Shown: positions 1 through 10,882, counted from the first letter of the stretch. The stretch: DNA of 64,000 nt from Xenoacremonium recifei (GCA_012184525.1 WOFQ01000059.1:124001-188000), one strand, 5' to 3'. Numbers and translations: made by a program. The notes: a model not told the origin generated them from the sequence alone.

Positions 1-1
1 G

Positions 2-1346
2 TTCCAGCTTGCACCGACTGACCGCGGACGGGCGGCATGGAAGTTGCTTGGTGCAGCATTTGTCTTTGAGGCTCTCCTATGGGGTAGGTGTTGGCGGCTT
101 GGGAATTCCTTCAACTTTCCATGCTGATGAATGTCCCAGGTTTCCCGTTATCCTTTGGCGTCTTTCAGAATTATTATTCTAAACAACCCGAGTTTGCCAA
201 CAACCGCTACATCTCGGTGGTGGGCACCGTGGCTTCGGGCATGTCATACCTGGGAGCGCCTTTAATTACACCATTCATCAAGCGTTACCAGCGGCTACAG
301 CGACAAATGATCTGGATAGGCTGTAAGTATTACATATCGCCAATGTCCCTTTGGCTCGGGAATTAACTCAATGACCAGGGCCAATCTGCATTCTTGGAGT
401 CCTGCTCGCGTCTTTTTGCTCTACTGTCGAGACACTAATCCTGACTCAAGGAGTGGCCTATGGCATTGGATTCCTGATCTTTTATTACCCTATTCTGAAC
501 ATGGTGAACGAGTACTGGGTCATTCGTCGCGGGATGGCTTACGGCCTGATCTGCAGCGCCTCAGGTGTGTCTGGAGCAGCCATGCCCTTCCTCATTGAAA
601 CGCTGCTCGATAAGTACGGGTATCAACTTACACTACGGGCTATGGCTGGGGCATTGTTCATTGCGACAGCCCCTTTCGTTCCATTTTTGAAGGGCCGCCT
701 TCCATCTGCCTCACACAGCAGCACGGCAGCCACAGACTGGAGCTTTCTCCGGGTGCCCCTGTTCTGGATCTACTCTGCCTCTAATGTCATGCAAGGCATG
801 GGATATTTCTTCCCATCACTGTATCTCCCATCGTACGCCACAAGCATTGGGTTGAGCAACAACCAAGGCGCCCTTCTTCTGGCTTTGATGAGCGTATCTC
901 AAGTGGGTGGACAGCTTACATTTGGGTCGCTATCGGACCGTAAGCTTTCCCTTAATTCACTTACGACGGCATCCACAGTCGTCTCGGCCGCCGCTGTTCT
1001 AACCCTTTGGGGGTGCGCTCATACCTTGTCATTGCTCATAATGTTTGCGCTGCTTTACGGCTTCTTCGCTGCTGGCTATGTGGCTATGTGGGCTAGGATG
1101 AGCAGCGCCGTGAGCAATGATCCCACGACGACTCCAATAATCTTCAGCCTCTTTTGCTTTGGCAAAGGAATAGGAAACGTACTTGCAGGGCCGATCAGTG
1201 GTAATTTGCTGGTTCAAGCTGTTTCGGCGGGCAAATACGGGCTAGCCAAATATACGGGAATCGTTGTCTTCACAGGATCCTCGATGGCCCTGAGCGCTCT
1301 ACCGATTTGTCTCTGGTATTTGAGACGCTGCACTTCTTATCTTTGA
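2..1346 (+). CDS. MFS transporter, monocarboxylate-permease type (5' truncated by window edge)
   Basis: Exons 2-83, 140-322 and 379-1346, joined by GT-AG introns in consistent phase; the N terminus lies before the window. The reading enters at a conserved Trp-Lys-Leu-Leu stretch leading into the first membrane helix (FVFEALLWG, then FPLSFGVFQ), typical of fungal MCT-like major facilitator proteins. Many hydrophobic helices follow, ending in a short hydrophilic tail (LRRCTSYL). The family moves carboxylates or other small organic solutes across the plasma membrane; the substrate cannot be read from sequence. It sits beside a secreted protein and a UstYa-type oxidase, so export of a secondary metabolite is possible but not shown. 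No stop or frame damage is seen. Confidence 0.9.
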
Positions 1347-1803
1347 TTGTAATGCTTACCTATATTACCTTATGTTCATGCACTCTGTGTGTTTTGCCTG
1401 CTCTTGAGGAAGGAACACCCAGAAGTATAAACCTTGGTCGCACCTTCTACTCCGTGGCTGGATCATTGAAAAAAAGGGTTTGTGGCATATCACCTAGGCA
1501 GGTATCTCGGGTAATTACGCCTTCAGCACCTTCCGGGTCTTAAATCAGGAAGGAACGTATGAAACTTGGAGGATAAAGAAATATCTCGCCTTCTCCAAAT
1601 GATTTCTCTCCCTTCATCACCATCACCGTCAACAATTGAACATCTTCATCTGCAACATCAATCTCATTATTTCTCTACTTGTTGAAATTTGGTGCATGAG
1701 ATGTAAGATCAATTATTACATGTGAAGCTAATCTACCATTTTGAGAAGTATAAACCAGACTGTTTTCGTACCCTACCACCCTTCCCATGCCGGCCCATAA
1801 CAT
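1347..1803. other. Intergenic, convergent 3' ends
   Basis: Contains the 3' flanks of the transporter and of the convergent secreted-protein gene. The stretch is AT-rich around 1600-1750 and no supported gene or RNA was seen. Confidence 0.6.
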
Positions 1804-2482
1804 TTAGTGCGTGGGACACTTGCACGAGGGATCAAACACCACCGGGCAATCGCAGCAGACAGGGTTCGAGCTCCAGGTAAGATGTGCACCCCAGCCATAG
1901 GCCTGGTTGAGTGTGTTGTACTCCGAATAGGTCTTGGTGACCTTGCCCGTCTCGCCGTCCAAGAACACCATGTCAATGCCGTTGGCACGGCCCTCGGGCT
2001 TGCCACCAGAGACCGAGAAGTCACCCTTCCAGTAGAAGCTGAAGGTGTTGCAGCCGTAAGCCACAGGGCCGACGATGAAAGCGTTTGGGTTATTCGTGGG
2101 TGCGGTCTGCGCCTTGATGAGGTCGGCACGGTCGTTGAAGACGGGAGGGAAATCATCGGCCTGGAGAGTAAGCGAGAGGTTGCAGTGGGAGAGTATCATG
2201 ACATACCTGAGCGTGCTGGGCGACAAGATCGGGGACACCAGACACCCACCAAACGCTCTGTGAATACAACTTGTAGTTGGCGGCGAAGATCTCGCGGGCG
2301 ACTTTGCCTCCGTCGGTGATGCCGCTGAAAGTGGCGACGTACTTGGGCACGATGGCTTCGAGGTCCTTCTGAGGGACACAACGCGTGTAGCCACGGGCTT
2401 CGAGGCTGTCTTCAGCCTCAAGGGGCGAGGCGGTGGCCGAGAAGGCACAAGCAAGGATGGCAATAGCAGAAGAGACCTTCAT
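1804..2482 (-). CDS. Secreted NTF2-like domain protein
   Basis: Two exons on the minus strand (2482-2207 and 2160-1804) joined in phase 0 by a 46-nt intron give 210 residues. The start at 2482 gives a clear signal peptide (MKVSSAIAILACAFSATASP) followed by a short acidic propeptide. The mature part begins with a Cys-containing segment, has an NTF2/SnoaL-like pattern (a helix with ITDGGKVAREIFA, then strands with Trp-Trp and a GxPD turn), and ends in a Cys-rich tail with paired cysteines that may form disulfides. Proteins of this family are common extracellular fungal proteins of unknown function. Longer in-frame upstream starts exist but lose the signal peptide. It could be a small-molecule-binding or effector-like protein; this is inference. 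Confidence 0.85.
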
Positions 2483-3980
2483 GGTGACGGATGATGAGAT
2501 ACCGGATGATAATGGCGAAGAGAAGAGGTACGGAAAGCTGGACAAGCTCTGCAGACGCATTTATAGCAGCTCCCCTTTCTGTTTTCTTCTTCTGCCGTCC
2601 CGACAACACAACATGGTTGGCCTCCCCCTGGATGTCCCGACGGTCCAGACTCCTATTCACGTCCAGCCAGCGCGACAATCACAATCATGGGTGCAGCACT
2701 ACCGGAGGCGCCCAAGCCGACGCCATCCCGCTCGTTGCCCTTGCACCAGCAAATGAGCTCGACTATCCCAAATTTCCCAACCACTGAGAACCTGACACCT
2801 TGGACGCTTTCTCATTTTCTGGCTGCAGCAAGCTGAAGGTGGCTTGCAGAGGTCGAGCTGCTAGTCAGGTCGTCAATTCAAGCTTCTCTCTCCCCTCCCT
2901 CGAATGCTAACGCCACGGCCTAGCCTGTCTCTCCCACCGGCACTCATAGGGCTGCGTTTAGCGAAAACCTGGCCAATAGTCTGCTTGCCAGGGGAGAGTG
3001 TCGCGGATCATATAGCCTCTACCGTTCCGCTGGGGCGGAGGGAGGACGCTCTCCAGGATTGCCCTGCGCGTGTCCCCGTCCAGAACCCAGTCCGGCCTTT
3101 AGTGAGACCAGGGTCACGACGCCCAGTGACCATCGCGGCGTTCTCTGTTTGATTGAGTCGGCAAGATCGATCCGAAAAGTCTTGGCAAAGGCGCCCGTGA
3201 TGTCGACCAGGACTTGGTTGGCGCATTGGTTGAGCTGAGTGCCGGAGTCTGCTGGCCACTGCAATCGGCCCCAGAGTCTAGACCATCCATCTCGCATCCG
3301 CTTACGCCTTCAACGAAGGCTAAAGCAACCACCACTGTGCAGAGCTGCGAAGCCTGGACCCTTCCTAGAGCTCATTACTCTATGCCAGCGAAGAGGATCC
3401 TCCACTTCAGTTCTCCGGGAGGAGAGTAGAGATGGGAGGTCGCATCACATCTCGGGCAGCAACCCTAGTCGCGAGGCATCCTGGGAATTATGTCCGAATG
3501 AGGTAACCATTAGACCTACGCCATGGGCTGGAGATTGCGCCAGGGATGTGTTGTCGCCCTCCGGTGGCAATGGCAATTTGGCTTGTTTTTAAGCATAAGA
3601 CAGGCCTGGACAGCCCGGGCCACCACCCTAACTAAACCTGCACGATGACAGCAACCCGACGAGTGTGATCCAAGCTCTTAATTATTACTAACCATGATGC
3701 TTCGTCTGGTGCTAGGTTCGGGGGAGGTTGAAGAAGCGAATCCATGCTTCCTTGAATGGTACAATGCGAAGAACTGATACAGAAGATGCTTTTATGCGTT
3801 GAATGCCATGCGAAGAGCAACCTTCCAACTATTCTAAGAATTACGAGGACGGACACTTTCAGTTTTTAGCAAGTGCTATTGATTATCTGCGGTCACATAT
3901 GACTTCTGGATTGCTTTGACAAGGTATATCCCGCTATGTCTTATATATCTACACATTAAATTCGCTCCATCCCATCGAGT
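2483..3980. other. Intergenic, no supported gene
   Basis: About 1.5 kb covering the promoter of the NTF2-like gene and the 3' flank of the UstYa gene. Open frames here are short, overlap on both strands and show no domain or splice pattern. Confidence 0.55.
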
Positions 3981-5129
3981 TCAAGGAGTCTCAGAAATTA
4001 TGTCCTCTGACTTGGGCGTAAGGAGGTATCCGTCGGGAAGCTCCTCGTTAGGAGGTGCCTATCTCAATATCAGTCTCGGCGAGGAAACATAAGTATTGAG
4101 TTAGTATGCTTACCTGAAGCTTTTGGGCATAGTTCATAACATCGTCGTAGTTCTTGCAGACGTGCCTTGTGATGAAGTCGGGGAAGGCGGTGGGCTCGTG
4201 AGGATCGTCGGTGGCGACCCAGACCTGGCCGAGGACACCGGTATCGACGTTGCACATAAGGACTTGTCGGATGGTATCGAGACAATGGGCTATCCGGTAA
4301 GTAACTGACAAAGGAGAAGGGGACGCCATGACTACTTACTGACGTGCAATCGCAGGACGGGCTCTTCATTGGCGAACGCATGCATTTTCATCTTCTTGTA
4401 ATAATCGTAGTTGAAATAGAGCGATTGTCGCAACAAGTTCTACTAGGGTCAGTGCGTGGCTTGGTAGATTGAACCAGAAGACTTACCAGACAATGTAGGT
4501 GATGCATGCCTTCGACGTTGACAAAGAAGCCGCCACCATGCTCGGGGGCACGCTGCACGTACGAGTCGTCGAGACCACTGGCGATGCCATCGTCGTATGA
4601 GATAACACCAGCACGAGCTGAGAAAATTGTGAGACTTTTCGAGGACGGGGGGGAAGAGGAGGAAGAAAGCGACATACCATCAATTCCCAATGCCCCCCAA
4701 GCTTCATCCACTTCTGGCGACCCTTCCTTGCGGTAGATGTTCTCCTTCATGAAGCTCCCGTTAAAAACGACGGGTTGGTAGGTGATGTCGACATGGTCGA
4801 GGACAGGTGCTATAATGATCAGTATTGACACGGAAGTGCGAACTCATGCACTTACACCATGCCGATGTATGTGCAGCACAATTTTGTTCGAGGTTGACAT
4901 AGTGAAGCGACAGAAAGGCCCCAACCAGCGCCGAGACAAGGATGGTGAAGAGCCAGAGTAGCGAGCGACCACACAGTCGCAAATAAAATCGCGGGGAAAG
5001 TAACACGGCTCTCAGGGACTTCTTTTCGCGAAGGACTTTGAGGTCAATTGACTCGACATCCTCTTCGTCGTCGTAGCCGTGCTCGTCGACGGGAGGATTG
5101 AGTGGGAGCTGTTCTTCCTTGTTGTGCAT
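3981..5129 (-). CDS. UstYa family oxidase (DUF3328), type II membrane protein
   Basis: Six exons (5129-4856, 4809-4678, 4617-4487, 4439-4340, 4289-4114, 4058-3981) join in phase into 296 residues. The order is an acidic cytosolic N terminus, a basic stretch, one membrane helix at about residues 57-75, then a lumenal domain. The diagnostic copper-binding-type motifs are both present: HHLHC (174-178) and HVTHC (211-215). UstYa-family proteins catalyse oxidative cyclisation, chlorination or hydroxylation in fungal secondary metabolism, first described for the ustiloxin RiPP pathway. All splice sites are GT-AG and no lesions are seen. It is divergent from the repetitive secreted peptide gene at 7137 (2 kb apart) and near a transporter, which suggests a biosynthetic locus. 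The substrate is unknown; solo UstYa-like genes are also common. Confidence 0.92.
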
Positions 5130-7136
5130 TTTGGCGCTGCAAGAGTTGGTGGAAGAGACGTGAAAGACGAGATATATTAAGTCCAGTAACGCAGGAAATG
5201 GAGGAGGAATTGGAGTGAGACAGGAAGCTGGGGAAACTGGATGCTGGGGGGACAGAGCTGAGCTCGAGGAGCTTGCGAGAGCACCAACACACACACAGGT
5301 CTCAGCCAAGCTTCTAATCCGGTATGCTTGGCGACGGGCCGATCAAAGCAGAACCAACACTACTGCAGTCGTCTTCGGGCTTCACGCAGAGGGAGGGGGC
5401 CTAGACGTCGAGCGGCGTTCAATAGTCTGCTGCAGAGCCCGACAAACGTGCAAACAGCGTCGCCCAGCTGAGCACGAAGGTTTGGGCCTAAGACACGCCC
5501 TCGCCGCCCATTCGAGCACATCCGGCGGGCAGCCAAAGAGGGCACCAATAGAGGCCGAGATGGCGTTTCGGGCTTGCTGCTGCATGGCGTTCTGGGTGGT
5601 GGGCGCAGGCGGTCTAGATGGGGGACTCACTGTCCGGGGGGAGGTTCAGCTGATGCTGACTGGCTTGCAGGCTAAAGTTACCAGTCAATTGAGTTAAGCA
5701 TAGGAATTGGGGATGGCACGGATACGAGAGCTTGTTTGCAGAAGCTGTGTTTGCTGTGCGGCTCTGTTCCGAGGCGACTCAGTTGAGCATGTCTGACATT
5801 TCTCTCTCTTTCTGTCTTGTCCGTCTATCTTTCTCGACAGCTTCTATCCCACACTTCTCAAGACACCCCGCTGCGCTAAGACCGTCCTTCCGGCACCTGA
5901 ACCTGCCCCGTCGTATTTGCTCTTATGCTTATTGCACCCTTGCAGTCGGAGGGTGATAGTTCCGGGGCTAGTTGGGACCGGCGAGCGCGTCGATCATCCA
6001 TCCCCCAGACAAGGATGATGGATGCTACGGCATGGCATGCCCCTCAAGGCTGAAGAGGACCCATCGCGATCCAGAGCTAGACCAACCTCATCCCGCGTCC
6101 CAATGCACTGCGCTGGGGTTCTGACAACAAGATAAGGCGCGACAGCCGGGCTTATTGCGTCTCGCTTCCAATCTGAAGGCTTCACGTGGCTGGCGTGCCC
6201 CAGCGGACTGGCCGCGTGGGCGTGGCTGCTCAGTTCCAGTTCTGGATGCTATCCCTGCCAACTTTGCCTCCTCTTCCCACTCGGTTCTTGGTCCAGAGTC
6301 TATCTTGCTGCTGAGGCTGAGGCCGAGAGCCAAGATTCAGCCAAGACGGCCGAGAAGGGCAGGCCAAGTGAATTGACTTCGTTTGTCACTCTTCTGTGAA
6401 TGGTCAGCAATACGGGGAAGTGGAGGTGTCCATCATCCCGTGTCAAGCCACCAACTCGCATCTCGACCTCACGGCATCGTGACTTATTATGATGCAAAGC
6501 AAATACGGCCAACACCACTACCGGAATAAGCGATCCTCTTTCCAACTCTGGGAGTCCACTCGAACCCCGGCTCTTCCGCCTCACCGCATACATAGATCGA
6601 GATAGTTCAAACGGAGACCTAAGAAACCCACCCTGATAGATGGTATTGGCAGACGGCACATAAGCTCCTAGAGACCAATGCTCAACCGGGGGAGCCACCA
6701 CCCTCGCTGATCATTGCCAAGGCAAGAACACTCGGCCAGACTGGCCAGCTGTGCGAGAAGGCGTTGGCTAGAGGCGCAACTAGTGATGTGCCTATCCCAA
6801 AGAGTCAGCGCCATGATTCCGCCCGGAAGCGAGATGCCTCCAGATCACGGAAGGAAACCCAACTCTCGTTCCCCTTGACTTAGAGCTGCACTTTCCCAGC
6901 CCAGCTTTTTCTGAGATACATAAAGCCTTCGCCCCCCCCTCTCTACACTTCAATTTGTTTCCCCTCCTACCACACCAGCTCGGCTCCGTTTCATTAAGCC
7001 AACAGCCTCGGATAACTCTCATACTTCCAAGAGCAGACCACCTTTCAGTCTTTAAGGTAATTCCTCTCTCAGAATCACTTACTTTGCTACTCTTATACTC
7101 ACTTTGTACTAGGCCCACCTTCTTCCAACCGCCAAG
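5130..7136. promoter_or_regulatory. Divergent intergenic region between UstYa-like and repeat-peptide genes
   Basis: Two kb without a supported gene; the open frames on both strands lack recognisable domains. Just before the right-hand gene there is a pyrimidine-rich leader and a likely 5'-UTR intron (7057-7112, GTAATT...CTAG), a pattern common in well-expressed fungal genes. Confidence 0.5.
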
Positions 7137-7397
7137 ATGAAGCTGTCTTTCGTCGCTGCCCTCGCCGCCGCTCCGGTCATTATAGCCGCTCCCGCCCCCG
7201 TGGCCGAGCCGGTCCCCGGATATTCAAACTACGGAAGCTACAAAGGAACTGGAGTTAAATCTTACGCTTCGTATGGTTCATATAAAGGCGCTGGAGTTAA
7301 GTCCTATGCCTCGTATGGTTCTTATAAGGCCCCTTCTTACGGCTCGTATGGCGCATACAAGCGTGCTAGCGACTGGGTTAAGTCCTGGTTTGCTTAG
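7137..7397 (+). CDS. Small secreted repetitive peptide, Tyr/Gly/Ser/Lys-rich
   Basis: A single coding exon of 86 residues behind a 5'-UTR intron. Residues 1-18 form a signal peptide, followed by an Ala-Pro-rich linker (19-28). Two near-identical 14-residue units follow (residues 32-45 and 46-59; core YGSYKGxGVKSYAS), then degenerate YGSYK/YGSYG/YGAYKR units. The DNA repeat unit is 42 nt (7230-7271, 7272-7313). The C terminus is amphipathic (DWVKSWFA) and follows a single Lys-Arg (75-76), a possible Kex2 site. I do not recognise a named family; Gly/Tyr-rich small secreted proteins occur in many fungi. It could be a cell-surface protein, an effector, or a RiPP-like precursor given the nearby UstYa gene. 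Against a classical dikaritin precursor, the repeats are not separated by Kex2 sites. Confidence 0.75.
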   Translation: MKLSFVAALAAAPVIIAAPAPVAEPVPGYSNYGSYKGTGVKSYASYGSYKGAGVKSYASYGSYKAPSYGSYGAYKRASDWVKSWFA

Positions 7398-8281
7398 TCT
7401 AGCTTATGATGGCTTGTAAGGGCTCGGCCTAAGGATGTAATGTGAGACTGGACAAGTTGACAAATGGTCAGGCGCTTGGGAATATACACACTCTTTTTCG
7501 ACTAGGTGGTACATAATATTTGAACAAGACGATTTGTTGAACCTCTTATTCCTTCTGATGTGAGCCGCGTGAGATCATAATCGTGAGTTCATAATGCAGC
7601 GTCATTAGTGGGTAAGATGGATTCCTCTCACCACGTCGTGTTCCTCGGTTGGTGGTTGCATATTAGCGTAAAGTTGTGGGAATTCTGCTTAAATTTCTGA
7701 TTGAATCGTTGCTCGCGTCTGCGGAGGGATTCCATAACAGCTTCCTTCATATCTTCCCAGGACTCAAACCCAAACTTCTTTGGAATATCCGGTCGCCAGT
7801 GAAGTTTATTACCGTGCCAGTTCGGAAACAAGGCGCTCATGCTGGATAGTAATGGGCCTTAAGAGCTCGGAGTTTTGAGCTGGCAATCAAAATATGAGTG
7901 AGATAAATAAAATGAGAAGGAAGGAAGGGCAGGAGAACGGAAAAAGGAGAGAGATAAGGAAGAAGAAAAAGGTGTGAAATGGAAAGAAGGGTCTGAGAGT
8001 TGAGAGCTACGATATGAATGCGGTGAATCACATAACCAAAAAAAAATTTGCACTGAATCATGTTGCCTTAAAGAAACAGGAGCAGGAGCAGGAAAAATCA
8101 GGAAGGAGCTTCCCTAATAATAAGAGAATTGCCACTTTATATTCCTCTCATTTTCCCTTTACCATCTCTTCATCTTTACATCCTCACCTTCATCTTACAC
8201 CGAAGCTCTGCAGTAAGTCAAGATCCCGCCTTTGACCTGTATCGGTCCTCCGTGCTAACAGGTTACAGCATATTTGCCAGT
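7398..8281. other. Intergenic between repeat-peptide gene and histone variant
   Basis: Contains the 3' UTR of the repeat-peptide gene, including a segment at 7448-7490 that recurs at 11646-11688. It also holds a purine-rich stretch (about 7905-7995) and a probable 5'-UTR intron of the next gene (from about 8212, GTAAGT, to before 8282). One weak minus-strand frame is listed separately. Confidence 0.5.
7628..7840 (-). CDS. Possible small hypothetical protein (70 aa)
   Basis: An ATG-started frame of 70 residues. Its N-terminal half has protein-like composition (several Trp, a WEDMKEAVMESLRRREQRF helix-like stretch), while the C-terminal part looks random. There is no signal peptide and no recognised domain. 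It is divergent to the H3-like gene. It may be a fragment of a decayed gene rather than a functional one. Confidence 0.2.
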   Translation of the reverse strand: MSALFPNWHGNKLHWRPDIPKKFGFESWEDMKEAVMESLRRREQRFNQKFKQNSHNFTLICNHQPRNTTW

Positions 8282-8800
8282 ATGGGAGTAGTCAAGCGCA
8301 AGCGACGCGAGCCTTTTAAGCCATGGAAAAACCCTAAGCGATGGAAAAAGACTAGTGGAAAGTCGATTCCTGGTGGAAAGAAGATTACTGGCAAGAGGCC
8401 TCGAGTGGCCATTCTAAAGACACCCAGATGTATGTTCCCCCAACCAGATAATAATCCGTTTGGCTAAATTTTCCAGTCTTGAGAGCTATTAAGGGCCAGA
8501 AAGGGGATTTTTGCATTCGTAAGAGGCCATTCATAAAGCTCTGCCTCGAGATTCTCCAGGATTCTGGAGACTTTGTCACCAGAATGAAGGAGACTGCTGT
8601 GGAGATCCTCCAGGCGAGTGCGGAGGACTTCTTAGTCACGATGTTCAGAGGTAAGCCAGCTCTCAATTGTGGCAATCAATTGTGCTAATCCTTTGACAGC
8701 TGGAAATATTATCACTCAGGAGGCCGGTCGTGATACGATGTCGGAGAAGGATTTGGGCCGCCTCAGCGATGTCGTTAAGGAAATTAAAATCGAATTGTAA
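8282..8800 (+). CDS. Highly divergent histone H3-like variant
   Basis: Three exons (8282-8429, 8477-8650, 8700-8800) with GT-AG introns give 140 residues, close to the size of H3. The N-terminal tail (1-48) is very basic but lacks the ARTKQTARKS start and the K9/K27 contexts. Residues 26-54 (GKSIPGGKK...RFLRAI) parallel the H3 segment before and into the alpha-N helix. The histone fold is visible: IRKRPF for H3 IRKLPF (63-68), an EI-QD turn, alpha-2 with AVEIL-AS-EDFLVTMF for the H3 AVMALQEASEAYLV helix, a DT-S-KD loop 2, and alpha-3. By hand alignment, loop 1 is one residue longer than in canonical H3, a direction also seen in CENP-A. The core is otherwise very diverged, so it may be a species-specific variant, a germline/meiotic variant like the Neurospora H3 variant, or a non-nucleosomal fold protein. 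Confidence 0.8.
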
Positions 8801-8991
8801 TTATGGGGTTCTATTTTGTTCTATCATACACCGTAATTAGAACCACGATCCCTCTATTAAAAGCACGACATGTAATTGTCCCGCGGAGCACAGAGCACTG
8901 GTGAGAGAAGGGTGGCCAGTAGATCATCTAATAACAAGTCTTATCCTCTGCAAACTTCGCATGAATCAAATCATTCTAACTATTCCGCGAA

Positions 8992-10263
8992 CTAGGTGCC
9001 CCCAAGTCCAAAAGGGAATGCTTCAGAGGGAAGCCGGCGTGATCCTCCATGTCTTCGCACGCTAATCATACCATTCATAAGTCTGTTGCCAAGATGATAT
9101 TCAGGGTGCTCCACCAGGATTGCCATCTGCTAAAGACTAGGTGCAATTGTTATCATTTCCGTGATAGTAGTGCGATACCACTTACTGATCTCCCAGTCTT
9201 AGAGTTCATAAGTCTCTAGCGATTGGACTCTTCGCATGAATATTTTGCTGAGTTTCTTTTCCCATGAGGTGAAAGCAAACTTCTTTAATTTGGCATTATA
9301 GATGCATTTAGCTGTTTTTATTTTTATTTTCTGGCCCTATTTACTGTAGTAAGCCTGGTGCTTTGATGACGCAGTTAGGACTAAAGAAGGCAGAAATACT
9401 AATGGCTTATATGCCTGACGTAACAGCTAGTTAATTCCTATATTCTCCTCGGTGATAATTAACCACTTAAGGCCTTGAAATCCCTTAGAATGAACCGTAG
9501 CTCGGGATTTAGAGCACGAGGGTTGACTTCTATATGCTGGCGCGGTGAATCGCAATATAGATGCAAACGCGTGAGAGTGTTTAAAGTTGTAGACTCGAGC
9601 GAGTAGAACCTACGGAAAGCGTTGTACTTTGAGCTCTGAACCCATGCATTTGTGCACATATGGCGGAGTAGATTGTTTTCACAGAGCCCAAGAGCTAATT
9701 CGAAAATCCTGCTGTCTCCTGAGACTATAAGGGAGTATGCTGATACCTATCGCGGAATTCTGCTAATCTAAGAGCAGAGTGACTCGACTTGCCGTTCTTT
9801 TAGGGAAGACAAGTGTAGGGTGATGTTTCGAAGCACCGGCAAGCGCGAAAGAGCTGAGGCTATGTGTCCAGGAAGAGCATGTGGGTAATCCGCATCGACA
9901 CCTCCAGATGACGACAGCCACGCAGCTCCTGTTAGGGATTGTGGGAAGATTGTGATGGTTCTATAAAATTAAATCAGAATAGTAAAGAAAAAGAAAAAGG
10001 GAGAGTAAGCCTTACCGAATAAATTGGCCGATAGTATTGACATCGCCTCTATCTCGACCAGCATACTGCTAGAGCATAGAGTCCACATTGGCTTGAGTAC
10101 CGGTAAAGCGAACTTCTCTGAAGAACAGTTATATGAACAAGTTGTGGAATTCGCTGGAGAGATGCATTATATTCATATGGTCTTGATGTCTAAGGAGGGA
10201 CTAGACTATTAGCAGTATCTCCAGCGGAAAAGTGAGGAGAGACATTATATTGGCTTGCTCCAT
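8992..10263 (-). pseudogene. Degraded F-box family gene (copy 1)
   Basis: Same architecture as the copies at 13275 and 16168: exon 1 of exactly 248 nt (10263-10016), then a GT-AG intron and exon 2 from 9960. The N-terminal F-box matches the other copies (FPLEILLIV), but the frame has stops at codon 21 (TAG at 10203-10201, where copy 3 has TGG), codon 45 (TAA) and further on. Leucine-rich stretches downstream (for example RRFYSLESTTLNTLTRLHLY near 9600) and a C terminus ending SEAFPFGLGG at 8992 are recognisable. TGG to TAG and CAA to TAA type changes, with AT enrichment, fit RIP. Non-functional. Confidence 0.85.
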
Positions 10264-10882
10264 AATCTAGAAATGTCAGTAAAAAGCAATATAACCAGAG
10301 ATCGTCCATAAAAGCGAATGCTATAAGTGAGAGATAAAGATCTTACCGCAATTGCAAGGGCTTATCTGAGTTGGAAGACAGGGCAGCGAGGTTGCAGAGG
10401 GTGAAAGAAGATGAAGATGAGGAAAGGGGAAAAAAAATTAGAAAGGACGAGTGGGAGAGGAAAAAATCTTTTAACAAAGGAGGGGACCAATTCATCGGGA
10501 AGGTGCGAACAAGTAGGTATGGCCTTTTGCTTGAATCGATGCTCACTCTCTCCTCCTTCCGCACATCTTTTTTTTCCCCCCCGCTTTACTTTTCTCTCCT
10601 CCTTCATGCCTTCCCCTTTTCATTTCCTTCTCCTCCTTCACTTCTTTCTCCTCCTTCACTTCCTTCTCCTCCTTCACTCCCTTCTCCTCCTTCACTTCTT
10701 TCTCCTCCTTCACTTCTTTCTCCTCCTTATTTTTCTCTCCACCAGCATTACACAGCTTCATGCCCTGATCAGGTAGGTAAAGAAGTTGCATTTCTTTTCT
10801 TCCCCTGTTCCCCTGCTTTTTTATTCTATTAAACCGCCGATACTAACATCAGTTCATCAGCATGTAAACGTCTCGCAACATC
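10264..10882. other. Intergenic with pyrimidine tandem repeat
   Basis: The promoter side of the gene at 10883 and the former promoter of the decayed F-box copy. Most of 10540-10735 is a homopyrimidine tract, listed as a repeat. No gene is supported. Confidence 0.6.
10585..10735 (+). repeat. Homopyrimidine tandem repeat, 18-nt unit
   Basis: About seven imperfect head-to-tail copies of an 18-nt unit (TTCTCCTCCTTCACTTCT and variants). One strand is almost purely C/T, so it could form triplex DNA. It lies directly upstream of the gene at 10883. Confidence 0.85.

Noticed and set aside
5215..5697. 160-codon plus-strand open frame
   Set aside because: Overlaps the UstYa promoter, has no domain, biased composition and competing frames on both strands.
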